The notes beneath the pieces were generated by a model that was not told where the DNA came from, ran no database searches, and worked only from the letters and a program-made list of their open reading frames with translations. A stretch of DNA of 47,701 nucleotides from a virus, in the IMG/VR virus record IMGVR_UViG_3300037134_000092, positions 1-47,701 of that record. The stretch is one strand, 5' to 3'. This document shows positions 7,769 to 14,972 of this stretch, piece after piece. Numbering within the stretch: the first letter of the stretch is position 1; every line of letters starts with the position of its first letter. A program made the translations under genes and the position numbers.

Positions 7769-8403
7769 CGCATCCCATGAGGGCGCCCATCACTGTCATA
7801 ACCGCAACCATCCCCGGTCGAGAGGAGCGGTTATCCCAAACGGTCAAGAGCGTTTATGCTCAAACCATTGAGGTTGAGTCCCAATTAATTATGGCACAGT
7901 CATGCAGCGAAGGTTTCCCCGGGCCGGCGCATTGCGCTATGCAACAAAACGCCTTGCTTGCAGCTGTCACGACGACCTGGGTAATGCGGCTTGCCGACGA
8001 CGACCTTTTACTTCGGCACCATATATCTACACTGCTTCCCTTTCTGACTGATGAGTTCGATGTTGTCTATAGTTGGGATGCTACTGGGAACCGACCACGG
8101 GAAGACTGTACGAACTGGAGCCGAGAGGAACTCATCGCTCAGTTCGCTGTCCGTAATTGGATCGATGCCAGTGCTGTTGCCTTCCGGATGAACCTGCTCC
8201 GACGCGTTGGCGGGTGGCCGACGAATTACGAAGGGACGCCGCCTTTTCAGGGGCATTTTCTTGGCATAGAGGCTACTTGTGAAGATCACGGTGGTTTTTA
8301 CCTTCTAGCCCGAGCGGGCGCCCGGTTCCGCTGTGTCCCCGAGGAGACTTGGCAATATCAGGCGGGAGCATGGGATCGTATCTCTAACGGGAACGTTCGA
8401 TGA
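7765..8403 (+). CDS. Glycosyltransferase 4 (GT2 family)
   Basis: 212 residues with start TTG 7765, because AAGGAGAGG (7751-7759) is correctly spaced and the TTG overlaps the upstream TGA; the ATG at 7777 is the alternative. ITVITATIPGREERLSQTVKSV is the first strand and helix, MRLADDDLLL (74-83) carries an acidic DxD, and FLGIEATCEDHGGFYLL and CVPEETWQYQ make the acceptor half. Shorter than the others (about 210 residues), but the core GT-A domain appears complete. Confidence 0.78.
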   Translation: MTHPMRAPITVITATIPGREERLSQTVKSVYAQTIEVESQLIMAQSCSEGFPGPAHCAMQQNALLAAVTTTWVMRLADDDLLLRHHISTLLPFLTDEFDVVYSWDATGNRPREDCTNWSREELIAQFAVRNWIDASAVAFRMNLLRRVGGWPTNYEGTPPFQGHFLGIEATCEDHGGFYLLARAGARFRCVPEETWQYQAGAWDRISNGNVR

Positions 8404-9158
8404 CGCGACACGTTTATGGACTAATGGTCACCGGCAACGAAGCTGGCAGGTATCTTCGCTCTGCCATCAGGAACGCTCTATTGACCGTGGACGTCCTTTT
8501 TGTCTATGATGACCAGAGCGACGATGGCAGCGCCGAGATAGTCCAGTCGTTCAACCCCAACACCACGGTCTATCAGCGCCGGCCGGATGACGTGCCGAGC
8601 TTCCTTGAGCACGAGGGACAGTTTCGCCAGGCGAGTTGGGCAGCCTTTGAACGGTACATTCAGCCTACAACCAACGACTGGATCATTGGCATTGACAGCG
8701 ACGAGGTGTTGGTCGGGGCGACCGAATGCCGTCCCTGCGAGCTAAAACTGGTGTTAGATCGAGCTGAGGGTCATGATGCTGTTCTGTTGCCCAGGCCCGA
8801 GGTCTGGGGTTATGACCATGACGGGTGGCCTCTTGTACGGATGGACGGGATGTGGGGTACTATTAAGTGTACGAGGCTGTTCAAGTACCGCCCGGGTGGG
8901 AAAATTCGCAACGTTCCCATGGGTTGTGGTTCTGAACCCGAAGGCTTTTGTAAGAGCCTGAGTATGTACACTGGAGGCTTGGAGCTGCTCCACTATGGGT
9001 ACGCCGAAGCCGACACTGATCGTGTGGAAAAGTTTATACGTTATACGTCCCACCCCATTGGACACAACCCGGCGCATATTCAGTCAATCCTGGCTTCTCC
9101 TACTGTGGAGAGGTGGGGGGGTCTCATTCCGCCTAACATGACACGTGGTGACGTGTAA
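8400..9158 (+). CDS. Glycosyltransferase 5 (GT2 family)
   Basis: 252 residues, ATG 8400 overlapping the previous stop (ATGA). VYDDQSDDGSAEIVQSF (35-51) is the textbook GT2 nucleotide-binding 'DD.S.DG(S/T)' loop, and WIIGIDSDEVLV (94-105) holds the DxD-E metal site. This is the most canonical member of the set. Its stop codon forms the left half of the repeat element at 9153, which probably ends the operon. Confidence 0.88.
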   Translation: MTRHVYGLMVTGNEAGRYLRSAIRNALLTVDVLFVYDDQSDDGSAEIVQSFNPNTTVYQRRPDDVPSFLEHEGQFRQASWAAFERYIQPTTNDWIIGIDSDEVLVGATECRPCELKLVLDRAEGHDAVLLPRPEVWGYDHDGWPLVRMDGMWGTIKCTRLFKYRPGGKIRNVPMGCGSEPEGFCKSLSMYTGGLELLHYGYAEADTDRVEKFIRYTSHPIGHNPAHIQSILASPTVERWGGLIPPNMTRGDV

Positions 9159-9180
9159 ACGTAGTGGTTACACTTTTTTT
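9153..9180 (+). terminator. Repeat element copy A with T7 run, likely terminator
   Basis: GTGTAA (9153-9158, containing the stop of glycosyltransferase 5) pairs with TTACAC (9168-9173), followed directly by seven T. This is a rho-independent terminator layout with a short stem. The 21-nt core (9153-9173) recurs nearly unchanged at 13330 and 11283. Confidence 0.6.
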
Positions 9181-9203
9181 GATTACCTCAACCTAGGAGA
9201 AAA

Positions 9204-9680
9204 ATGCCAGAAGTAGAAGATATACGAGAAGACATACCAGCCGAGGGCGAGCGCCCGCCAGTGCCCGAGGGATGGGTTGGGCTCCAGTCCATGCCGGTCA
9301 CTAAGGCCAACGAGCGAAAGTTGGCAGACCTTCATGCTAGCAACGCGACCCTGCTAGAGCGTGTCCTAAAGTTGAACGCTCGTCCGACGTCCATGGGTGT
9401 GATGGCGTGTCGAGTGAAAGCCCTATTGACTCTCTCTCCGGACGAAGGCGAGAGTCGCTCCGCGGTAGAGGATGTGTCTCCTACTCAGGTTGTGATGAAC
9501 GCCCTCGAAGGGTTGGTCATCATGGGCGTAGGTGGGGATCCCGGACGCCAACAGGCATTCGAACTGGCGTTCGAGGAGGAGATGAAAGCCCTGTTGATCG
9601 AGACAGAACACCAGGTCAACGCTGCTGTGCTGGCAGGTAACGGGCCCAGGCAGACAGCCGGCGGGCTGGTGCTGCCCTAG
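9204..9680 (+). CDS. Hypothetical protein
   Basis: 158 residues with a good AGGAG (9195-9199) before ATG 9204. An acidic N terminus (MPEVEDIREDIPAEGERPP) is followed by a mostly helical body (ERKLADLHASNATLLERVLKL; QAFELAFEEEMKALLIETEHQ). It appears soluble with no cysteine cluster or membrane segment. It is the first gene after the terminator at 9153. No family recognised; helical packing suggests a small structural or regulatory protein. Confidence 0.6.
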   Translation: MPEVEDIREDIPAEGERPPVPEGWVGLQSMPVTKANERKLADLHASNATLLERVLKLNARPTSMGVMACRVKALLTLSPDEGESRSAVEDVSPTQVVMNALEGLVIMGVGGDPGRQQAFELAFEEEMKALLIETEHQVNAAVLAGNGPRQTAGGLVLP

Positions 9681-9682
9681 GG

Positions 9683-9688
9683 TATACT
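9683..9688 (+). promoter_or_regulatory. -10 box TATACT of a probable leaderless transcript
   Basis: TATACT (9683-9688) ends 6 nt before ATG 9695, so transcription would begin at or next to the A of the start codon. No convincing -35 and no Shine-Dalgarno are present. Leaderless mRNAs are common in actinobacteria. Confidence 0.5.
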
Positions 9689-9694
9689 GGCAGC

Positions 9695-10321
9695 ATGTGG
9701 GACAACACGGTGAGGCAGACTCCTCGTAAGGAGTTGCTGAAGATAGAGGTGCCCTGGCCAAGGACGGGTTCTTGCTACCTGTGTGGTGAGGAAATGGATC
9801 ACCAGACGTCCCTCCTTTTAGAACCCACCCTGCCGGCCCACCGGCAGGTCTTGGGGTATTCAGGGATCGCTATCCATCTGCATTGTCTGTATGACGTTTC
9901 CAGGGATATACCAGGGGACGGTACGCCGGTTAGGTCGTCCTGGATTCAGACGAGCGAGTGGTCGAGCCCTCCTTTTGAGATCGGATCGGGGGATGTGCAT
10001 GCGTTGGTTTTGGGTCGTGACGGTTCAGGGTCGAGGGGTGGGTTAGGGTTCGAGTTAGGGTTCGACAAGTTCGGAGTGTTCGAAGGACCCCTCCAGGCGG
10101 AGTACCGGAAGGGTTGTCTGTGGTGTTGTGGCAACGGACACGCTCCCGGTGTGGTCCTCAACTTTCCCCTGTCGCCACCTGCCCAGCGCTTTAGGTTGAT
10201 ACACACGCCTTGTATCGAGGAGATCTACAATGGGGTATATGCTCCGTACGACGGTGGGGTGCCCGTCCCCGACCCTGAACCTTTGTTGCGCGGGTTGTCC
10301 GAGCTTTTGCAACTGACTTGA
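9695..10321 (+). CDS. Zinc-site hypothetical protein
   Basis: 208 residues read from a probable leaderless ATG. CYLCGEEM (27-34) with HLHCLYD and later CLWCCGNGH suggest two metal sites. The middle is glycine-rich and contains an imperfect repeat encoded by two copies of GTTAGGGTTCGA (10043-10066). The C terminus PEPLLRGLSELLQL closely matches that of the unrelated-looking gene at 14969 (PLLRGLAELLELK). Function unknown. Confidence 0.6.
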   Translation: MWDNTVRQTPRKELLKIEVPWPRTGSCYLCGEEMDHQTSLLLEPTLPAHRQVLGYSGIAIHLHCLYDVSRDIPGDGTPVRSSWIQTSEWSSPPFEIGSGDVHALVLGRDGSGSRGGLGFELGFDKFGVFEGPLQAEYRKGCLWCCGNGHAPGVVLNFPLSPPAQRFRLIHTPCIEEIYNGVYAPYDGGVPVPDPEPLLRGLSELLQLT

Positions 10322-10346
10322 CTTCTTTGGAGAGAAGGAGTACCAT
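10318..10346 (+). promoter_or_regulatory. Promoter TTGACT-17-TACCAT
   Basis: TTGACT (10318-10323) overlaps the preceding stop region and is followed by a 17-bp spacer and TACCAT (10341-10346), directly abutting the tandem operator at 10347. It would drive the small gene at 10419 and the RNA ligase. Confidence 0.65.
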
Positions 10347-10378
10347 ATTCACCGTGATGGTAATTCACCGTGATGGTA
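10347..10378 (+). repeat. Tandem 16-bp operator-like repeat (two units)
   Basis: Two perfect, contiguous copies of ATTCACCGTGATGGTA (10347-10362 and 10363-10378). Each contains the 9-bp palindrome TCACCGTGA. The predicted start of transcription from the 10318 promoter falls inside the first copy, as expected for a repressor site. A T6 run and SD-like GGAAAGGGG follow. Confidence 0.6.
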
Positions 10379-10418
10379 AATAACGCTTTTTTAGTAAATA
10401 ACCCGGAAAGGGGTTCTA

Positions 10419-10610
10419 GTGCTTGATATCCAAAGCCGTGAAAAGACCGATAATAGTTGGAGTGCATGGATACCGGAAGGAGACATGTTCGTGGCCATAG
10501 CGCTTCGGCAGCTCGTTCGGGCGTTAGAGGACAGTTGTACGGAGCCCGTCTGTGCCATTACTGTTCGTTGGGCTGACAATGACAAGACGCAGTTTATTCT
10601 GGACGCCTGA
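10419..10610 (+). CDS. Small hypothetical protein, first gene of RNA ligase operon
   Basis: 63 residues from GTG 10419 with GGAAAGGGG upstream. Contains MFVAIALRQLVRALEDSC, an amphipathic helix, and ends TVRWADNDKTQFILDA. Soluble and mildly acidic. Its TGA overlaps the RNA ligase ATG (TGATG), so the two are co-translated and probably share regulation through the tandem operator. No family recognised. Confidence 0.6.
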   Translation: MLDIQSREKTDNSWSAWIPEGDMFVAIALRQLVRALEDSCTEPVCAITVRWADNDKTQFILDA

Positions 10611-11947
10611 TGTTCAAGCTTGTCTTGAATAAGCCAGAAAACGATAATTACGCCGCTGTCGTTGTACGCTTGAAGGCGGTCGTTGACCTTCCCAAGCGTG
10701 ACCTGATTGTGGGCACCCCTCTGCTGGGGTGTCTACAGGCCATCGTGAGCAAGGGGGCCAAGGTGGGTGACATTGGCATCGTCTTTCCTCCCGAGACCCA
10801 GCTTGATCCCGAGTACTTACGGGAAAACAATCTTTATAGACACGGCGAACTGAACAAGGCTCCCGAGTCCAAGGGCTACTTCGAGGACAACGGACGAGTC
10901 AAGGCGATGAAGTTTGCCGGCAACCGGTCGGACTGTCTCTTCATGTCTCTGGACAGTTTGGCGTACACAGGAGCGGACCTTTCAGCCCTCAAAGAGGGGG
11001 ACATCTTTGACGTCCTTGAAGGCCACCACCTTTGCAAGAAGTACGTGAAGAAGGTCAAGGTTCCTGGTTCGGGTGCCATCAAGGCACCGAAGTTCAAGCG
11101 GGTTAACCCGCAATTTTTTCCGCCCCACATCGATACGGATAATTATTTTCGAAACTCCCATTTGATTGGTCCCAATGAAATAGTGTACGTGACCCAGAAG
11201 GTGCACGGTACCTCTATCCGGATCTCCCACTCCCGGGTGGCACGCAAGCTGACCCTGCGGGAGCGCATTGTGAGCCGGCTGGGTGTAAACGTTGTGGATA
11301 CAGAATTTGCCAACATTTACGGCAGTCGGACACAGGTCAAGGATGCCAATAACCCGAACCAGATCGACTGGTACGACCGCGATCTCTGGTCACAAGAAGG
11401 TAAAAAGCTCGACGGCATCGTGCCTTCTGAGTATATTCTCTACGGCGAACTGGTCGGTTACGTCAGTCCTGGCCGCCCTATCCAACCGAAGTACACCTAT
11501 GAGATTCCTGACGGTGAATGCCGGCTGATGGTCTACCGGATTGCTCATGTGAACCCTCAGGGGCTCGTTACGGACCTTAGCTGGCCGCAGGTGCTGGTTG
11601 CCTGTGCTCAGTGGGGTCTGACGCCTGTCGTGGAGCTGATGAGGGGTTTTCACCAGGACTTCCAGAATGAGCATTGGAGCCTGACCGTTCCTGGTGCCCA
11701 CGCTGCCCCATCCGCACAGGGTGCTCTTGGTTGGTTAGACAAGCGTTTCGCTGACCTTGATTTCACTGGTGCACTCCCTCTGGGCCCGGACAAGAAGCTG
11801 GTTGACGAGGGTATTGTGATTCGCGCCGATAACGGCTTCCGTCCTACCTTGCTCAAGGCAAAGAGCCCGGTGTTCCTAAGCTGGGAGACTCGTCAATTGG
11901 ATGAGGAAGCGCCGGATCTGGAGGCGGATCAGGATGTTGTCCCATGA
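10610..11947 (+). CDS. RNA ligase (Rnl5/DraRnl-like, with N-terminal OB-type domain)
   Basis: 445 residues. Residues ~1-165 form an N-terminal domain preceding the nucleotidyltransferase, as in Deinococcus-type Rnl5 ligases. Catalytic motifs are KVHGTSIRI (motif I, adenylated Lys 197), ILYGELVG (motif III region, 276-283), EGIVIR (motif IV, Glu 400) and LLKAKS (motif V, 414-419). It seals RNA nicks with ATP; in phages such enzymes repair tRNAs cut by host anticodon nucleases. It follows an operator-controlled promoter. The window also carries at least four tRNA genes, which fits a role in maintaining translation (inference). Confidence 0.85.
   Translation: MFKLVLNKPENDNYAAVVVRLKAVVDLPKRDLIVGTPLLGCLQAIVSKGAKVGDIGIVFPPETQLDPEYLRENNLYRHGELNKAPESKGYFEDNGRVKAMKFAGNRSDCLFMSLDSLAYTGADLSALKEGDIFDVLEGHHLCKKYVKKVKVPGSGAIKAPKFKRVNPQFFPPHIDTDNYFRNSHLIGPNEIVYVTQKVHGTSIRISHSRVARKLTLRERIVSRLGVNVVDTEFANIYGSRTQVKDANNPNQIDWYDRDLWSQEGKKLDGIVPSEYILYGELVGYVSPGRPIQPKYTYEIPDGECRLMVYRIAHVNPQGLVTDLSWPQVLVACAQWGLTPVVELMRGFHQDFQNEHWSLTVPGAHAAPSAQGALGWLDKRFADLDFTGALPLGPDKKLVDEGIVIRADNGFRPTLLKAKSPVFLSWETRQLDEEAPDLEADQDVVP
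11283..11303 (+). repeat. Repeat element copy C, inside the RNA ligase gene
   Basis: A 21-nt sequence beginning GTGTAAAC and ending GGATACAG differs from copy B (13330) at 2 positions and from copy A (9153) at 3. It lies within codons for GVNVVDTE and has no T run, so here it cannot act as a simple terminator. Confidence 0.5.
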
Positions 11948-12176
11948 CCAGGAGCTTGCCCTGTTGGGTAAGCAGGTAGAGGCTGTCCTCGACTTTGGGG
12001 ATGTCTGGGTTGCGGGGACGGAGTTCGGTGACGCCGTGCTTCTTCGAAAAGACCCAGAGGTCGTTGCCCGAGGTCAGCTGATGTGTTTTGATGACGGTGG
12101 TGGGATTGTGCTGCTGGACGACAATGGGTTTCTTGCGTTCTGTTGGCCACGACTTAGGATGCGTTCCCGTGGCTAA
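11934..12176 (+). CDS. Small hypothetical protein
   Basis: 80 residues from ATG 11934, overlapping the RNA ligase end by 14 nt. The upstream extension (MRKRRIWRRIR) is out-of-frame ligase sequence and was excluded. The chain looks all-beta (VLDFGDVWVAGTEFGDAVLLRKD; CFDDGGGIVLLDDNGFLAF). It ends in basic RLRMRSRG and overlaps the next small gene. Function unknown; part of the ligase operon by position. Confidence 0.5.
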   Translation: MLSHDQELALLGKQVEAVLDFGDVWVAGTEFGDAVLLRKDPEVVARGQLMCFDDGGGIVLLDDNGFLAFCWPRLRMRSRG

Positions 12177-12315
12177 GGATGACCTTGTAACGATCCCGTA
12201 CGATGACCTGCAGTTGGTTTTGGCTTGCATATCAACTGAGCAGTTGGGATACGTTGTTGGGCTTAGGGACGCCGTAAAGCGTCTATACAGAGCTGTACCG
12301 TTATCGCAACGATGA
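12169..12315 (+). CDS. Very small hypothetical protein
   Basis: 48 residues from GTG 12169, overlapping the previous stop by 8 nt, with a TTAGGA sequence upstream. The product MAKDDLVTIPYDDLQLVLACI... reads like a compact helical peptide. The longer frame from 12088 is mostly shadow of the gene before it. Moderate support only, from start-stop overlap and coding-like composition. Confidence 0.4.
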   Translation: MAKDDLVTIPYDDLQLVLACISTEQLGYVVGLRDAVKRLYRAVPLSQR

Positions 12316-12349
12316 CGAGTAATGGGTGTGCCCTCGCCGACAATAAGGC

Positions 12350-12694
12350 ATGGGCAATCAGTCGGATCTTGAAGATACGCTCGACGAACAGCTACGGGGT
12401 GGCGATGCCATCCCGCATGATTACGTTCGTCAGTTCCAATTCGCAAAGAATATAGGTCGTAAGTGGAAGTCCGACTTTGCCTGGGTGGATCAGAAGCTCC
12501 TTGTTGAGGTGGATGGCGGGACGTGGAACGGCGGTCGTCACACAACTGGTGCTGGTTACCATGAGGATAGCATTAAACTCAACACGGCCACCTTGCTAGG
12601 TTTTTATCAGCTTCGTGGGGACTCTAATATGGTTAAAGACCGTAGCCTTTTGGCCATGATTATCCAGTTCTTCGAAAACCTTGCCGTATTCTGA
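12350..12694 (+). CDS. Small PD-(D/E)xK-type nuclease (Vsr/DUF559-like)
   Basis: 114 residues. The core RKWKSDFAWVDQKLLVEVDGG (38-58) is the D-x(n)-E-V-(D/E)-G pattern of Vsr/DUF559-like nucleases: D43 and the E-V-D at 54-56 would bind metal. GGRHTTGAGYHEDSIKLN (61-78) follows, and LLGFYQLRG matches the usual 'llGw.vlr' strand. Such small phage nucleases act in recombination, repair or junction cutting. ATG 12350 has only AAGG nearby. Family assignment is good, exact substrate unknown. Confidence 0.7.
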   Translation: MGNQSDLEDTLDEQLRGGDAIPHDYVRQFQFAKNIGRKWKSDFAWVDQKLLVEVDGGTWNGGRHTTGAGYHEDSIKLNTATLLGFYQLRGDSNMVKDRSLLAMIIQFFENLAVF

Positions 12695-12709
12695 CCCTGT
12701 AGTGGTTCT

Positions 12710-13033
12710 ATGACCAGGAGAAACACCGGAGACGCCCCGCCTCGGTCAGACAAACCACCCTCACTGGGACAGTACATCCTTGGTCACAATCTCTCTGGTC
12801 CGTACCCCTATCACTGGGCGACCTTTATTTGTGGGTTCCCGCTCAAATGGTGGTGCCGGACAGTTTGGTGTCGCCTGAGAGGGCACCGCTGGCGCCAGAC
12901 CATGAAGGGTATATACACAGAGGGTGATCACGAGAAGATCTACGGTCGCCAGTGTCTTCGTTGTTGGCTATCCGAGGACTGTCCTTGTTTGGGGTGTATA
13001 CACATCCGCGTTGGTCACTCTTCGGACACGTAG
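12710..13033 (+). CDS. Hypothetical protein with C-terminal cysteine knuckle
   Basis: 107 residues. The N-terminal part is polar and proline-rich (RSDKPPSLGQYILGHNLSGPYPYHW). The centre has FICGFPLKWWCRTVWCRLRGHRW, and the C terminus has CLRCWLSEDCPCLGC, likely a metal-binding site. Its last 19 nt overlap the convergent minus-strand gene. The Trp/Cys-rich RGHRW segment suggests nucleic-acid contact, but no family is recognised. Confidence 0.5.
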   Translation: MTRRNTGDAPPRSDKPPSLGQYILGHNLSGPYPYHWATFICGFPLKWWCRTVWCRLRGHRWRQTMKGIYTEGDHEKIYGRQCLRCWLSEDCPCLGCIHIRVGHSSDT

Positions 13034-13182
13034 CGCTCCCGGCACAGCCGCCTCTGCGCCTCCCTGCGCCTGTTGGGGATGGTTGATGCACGAAGATGAG
13101 TGAACGGGTTCATGCGTCCCCTGACGTCCGCCAGCGTCAATCGTGGAGTCAACCTGTTCGGTACCCGTTTAGGTTGAGCCAT
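13015..13182 (-). CDS. Divergent small basic protein with its own promoter
   Basis: 55 residues (MAQPKRVPNRLTPRLTLADV...), very rich in Arg. The start was chosen because GGAGG lies 8 nt before this ATG, while the upstream ATG in the same frame has none. A GAGACA-17-TATACT promoter on the same strand sits 51 bp upstream. Apart from the AbiEi remnant it is the only minus-strand gene supported here. The basic composition suggests nucleic-acid binding, perhaps a regulator acting before the packaging genes; no known fold. Confidence 0.55.
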   Translation of the reverse strand: MAQPKRVPNRLTPRLTLADVRGRMNPFTHLRASTIPNRRREAQRRLCRERYVSEE

Positions 13183-13232
13183 ATCGTTGCCTCCGATGAA
13201 GTGATCGGCGTTCTGATCCATTCGCCGTTTAG

Positions 13233-13261
13233 AGTATACCACTTGTGAGTGTCATTGTCTC
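13233..13261 (-). promoter_or_regulatory. Minus-strand promoter GAGACA-17-TATACT
   Basis: On the minus strand, GAGACA (13261-13256), a 17-bp spacer and TATACT (13238-13233) precede the gene at 13182 by about 50 bp. It is divergent from the packaging operon promoter at 13451. Confidence 0.55.
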
Positions 13262-13329
13262 TGAAGAGTCTTTCTTCTCGATTGGTGTGATGTTGCCAGA
13301 TGTCATTGGGTTGCACGAAAACCTCCGAG

Positions 13330-13357
13330 GTGTAAACATAGTGGATACAGTTTTTTT
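13330..13357 (+). terminator. Repeat element copy B with T7 run
   Basis: The 21-nt core (13330-13350) begins GTGTAAAC and ends GGATACAG and is followed by seven T, as in copy A. The stem is weak here (TGTA/TACA only), so a protein-binding function is as plausible as termination. It lies in the divergent region between the minus-strand gene and the packaging operon. Confidence 0.5.
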
Positions 13358-13450
13358 CTTCATTCTGTCGATAACATATGGCAGACGGTAACCCTTATGT
13401 TCGGGTTGCTGGAGTTTGTATTGTAACTGCCCAGGTGGCTCCCGAAAAGG

Positions 13451-13459
13451 TGCTATAAT
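13451..13459 (+). promoter_or_regulatory. Extended -10 promoter TGC-TATAAT of the packaging operon
   Basis: A perfect TATAAT (13454-13459) preceded by TGC gives an extended -10. No good -35 is found at normal spacing. It lies 21 nt before ATG 13481, which has AAGGGAG (13468-13474). Confidence 0.65.
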
Positions 13460-13480
13460 CGCAGGTGAAGGGAGTTATTT

Positions 13481-14122
13481 ATGTCCACAAATGCAAATGC
13501 TGTTGTTGAAGACGGGATCCCGGTTAAGATGCCTTCCGGTGCGGTATATCTTGTGCTAACGCAAGGCGAAGCCGAGGGGCTTACTGAACGAGTTAAGGCG
13601 TATACGGACGCGTTTCATTTCTCCAACGTGTCTGATCTGGCCAGTCTGGACCTTATTCTCCAATTGGAGACGTTGACCACAAGGTGGACTACTTACCTTA
13701 GTTTGGAAAAGGATTACGATAACAACACCCTGCTCAACGCTGGTTCTCTTCGGCGGGAATTGGCCAACGTGTCAACTGAGTTGCGTCAGCTGAAGGAATC
13801 GGTGGGGGTCAACAAGAAAACACGGGATGCGGATGCAGCGACAGACGTAGCGTCCTACCTGGAAGGACTGCGTATGAGGGCCCGGGAGTTTGGCATAATG
13901 CGCGACATGCAGTGTGCAAAAGCCGTGGAACTGGCTCAAGATCTCGTCGCCATGTACGAGTTGTGGTTGCGTTGCGATGAACAGGAGCGTCAGACGAACC
14001 ACGCTACTCCTGAGGACGTTCTCCAGTGGATCGGAGAGTTCTTTATCCCGCAGTTCCAGGCAGTGGATGAGCATTTCAGAAACGTGAACCAGCGCGCCTG
14101 GATCCAAACGGGTGGTGTGTGA
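13481..14122 (+). CDS. Conserved helical protein upstream of terminase, possible small terminase subunit
   Basis: 213 residues, ATG with AAGGGAG 6 nt upstream. A beta N terminus (VKMPSGAVYLVLTQGEAEGL) is followed by a long helical part (DLASLDLILQLETLTTRW; SLRRELANVSTELRQLKESVGVNKKTRD) and an aromatic end (HFRNVNQRAWIQ). Proteins of this pattern stand just before the large terminase in many actinobacterial phages. A role in DNA recognition or packaging is suggested by position; the HTH protein at 14322 is the competing candidate. Confidence 0.55.
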   Translation: MSTNANAVVEDGIPVKMPSGAVYLVLTQGEAEGLTERVKAYTDAFHFSNVSDLASLDLILQLETLTTRWTTYLSLEKDYDNNTLLNAGSLRRELANVSTELRQLKESVGVNKKTRDADAATDVASYLEGLRMRAREFGIMRDMQCAKAVELAQDLVAMYELWLRCDEQERQTNHATPEDVLQWIGEFFIPQFQAVDEHFRNVNQRAWIQTGGV

Positions 14123-14325
14123 TGGCTTTTAAGAAAAGTGACGAGCCGGCGAAGACCGTCAGGCCGATGCCGAGCGGTGTTCCCGCCTACCGCGTGAACG
14201 TATGGGTGAGAGTAACTGGTGTTGCCAGTGCTGCCGATGCCGAACAGAAGGTGATAGACCTGCTATACCCGCTCCCCTGGGTCGCCGGTGTGCGTTCGAC
14301 GACAGAGGACCGGGAGAAATCTTGA
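14122..14325 (+). CDS. Small hypothetical protein in packaging operon
   Basis: 67 residues from ATG 14122 in TGATG with the previous stop. AYRVNVWVRVTGVASAADAEQKVIDLL and the following WVAGVRSTTED read as a compact beta-alpha-beta unit, like a small ferredoxin-like or ACT-like fold. Its TGA overlaps the TTG start of the HTH gene. Function unknown. Confidence 0.5.
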   Translation: MAFKKSDEPAKTVRPMPSGVPAYRVNVWVRVTGVASAADAEQKVIDLLYPLPWVAGVRSTTEDREKS

Positions 14326-14972
14326 GTGAGACCACCAAGACCTTTGTTGGAGGGCATGATAGGGTCAAGAAGACAGACATATCTGAAATCGTTGAAATGA
14401 ACAGGGGAGTTAAGCGGCTCCCCTGGGAGCGACGTGCGGCCCTGATTAGAGCCACTTTCCCAAGTATCGTCGATGTGGACTGGATCTCTGCATTCGACGA
14501 CATCGACATGATGGGACAGCTCATCCAGGACGTCCTCAAAGTTGACGCTTCAGACCATCACACAGATGGTCCTCGTCCCCATGTTCTAATGGAACAGGGG
14601 TTTCCTCGGATGCAACAACTCTTTGGTCAGGACTACTCTGAGCTGCCCTTCACCGAAGCCTTCCGTTCTTTAGCTACTGGCGAGTATGTTGCTAGCGAGA
14701 ATCCCAAGGAGGCCCGCAGTTGGCATACGTTATCCACGCGGGCGTTGGAATCCAAAATCGGGCTAAGCCACATGCAGGTATTTAGGCTGATGCGTGGTGA
14801 CCGGCAGCCGTCGCTCAGACAGATGGAGATGATTGCCAAGGCTTTCGGTAAGAAGCCCGGGTGGTTCCTAGATTACCGTATCGGTATCATCATAGCCATA
14901 GTGGCGGACCGGATGGTCAAGTCCCCCGAAATGTCCATAAAATATTTCCAGAGGGTGACGGGGGAGCGATGA
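14322..14972 (+). CDS. XRE-type HTH protein before terminase, small terminase candidate
   Basis: 216 residues from TTG 14322, chosen because CGGGAGAAA precedes it and it overlaps the upstream stop; an upstream extension is shadow sequence. Residues 140-182 (LESKIGLSHMQVFRLMRGDR, then QPSLRQMEMIAKAFGKKPGW) form a clear Cro/C1-type helix-turn-helix. The N-terminal half is helical (MNRGVKRLPWERRAALI...). A DNA-binding protein immediately upstream of the large terminase is a natural small-terminase candidate; a transcriptional regulator is the alternative. No phage repressor signature such as a C-terminal protease is present. Confidence 0.6.
   Translation: MSETTKTFVGGHDRVKKTDISEIVEMNRGVKRLPWERRAALIRATFPSIVDVDWISAFDDIDMMGQLIQDVLKVDASDHHTDGPRPHVLMEQGFPRMQQLFGQDYSELPFTEAFRSLATGEYVASENPKEARSWHTLSTRALESKIGLSHMQVFRLMRGDRQPSLRQMEMIAKAFGKKPGWFLDYRIGIIIAIVADRMVKSPEMSIKYFQRVTGER

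Noticed and set aside
10043-10066. TTAGGG-containing repeat as a telomere-like element
   Set aside because: Only two copies of a 12-nt unit inside a coding region; best seen as a small coding duplication.
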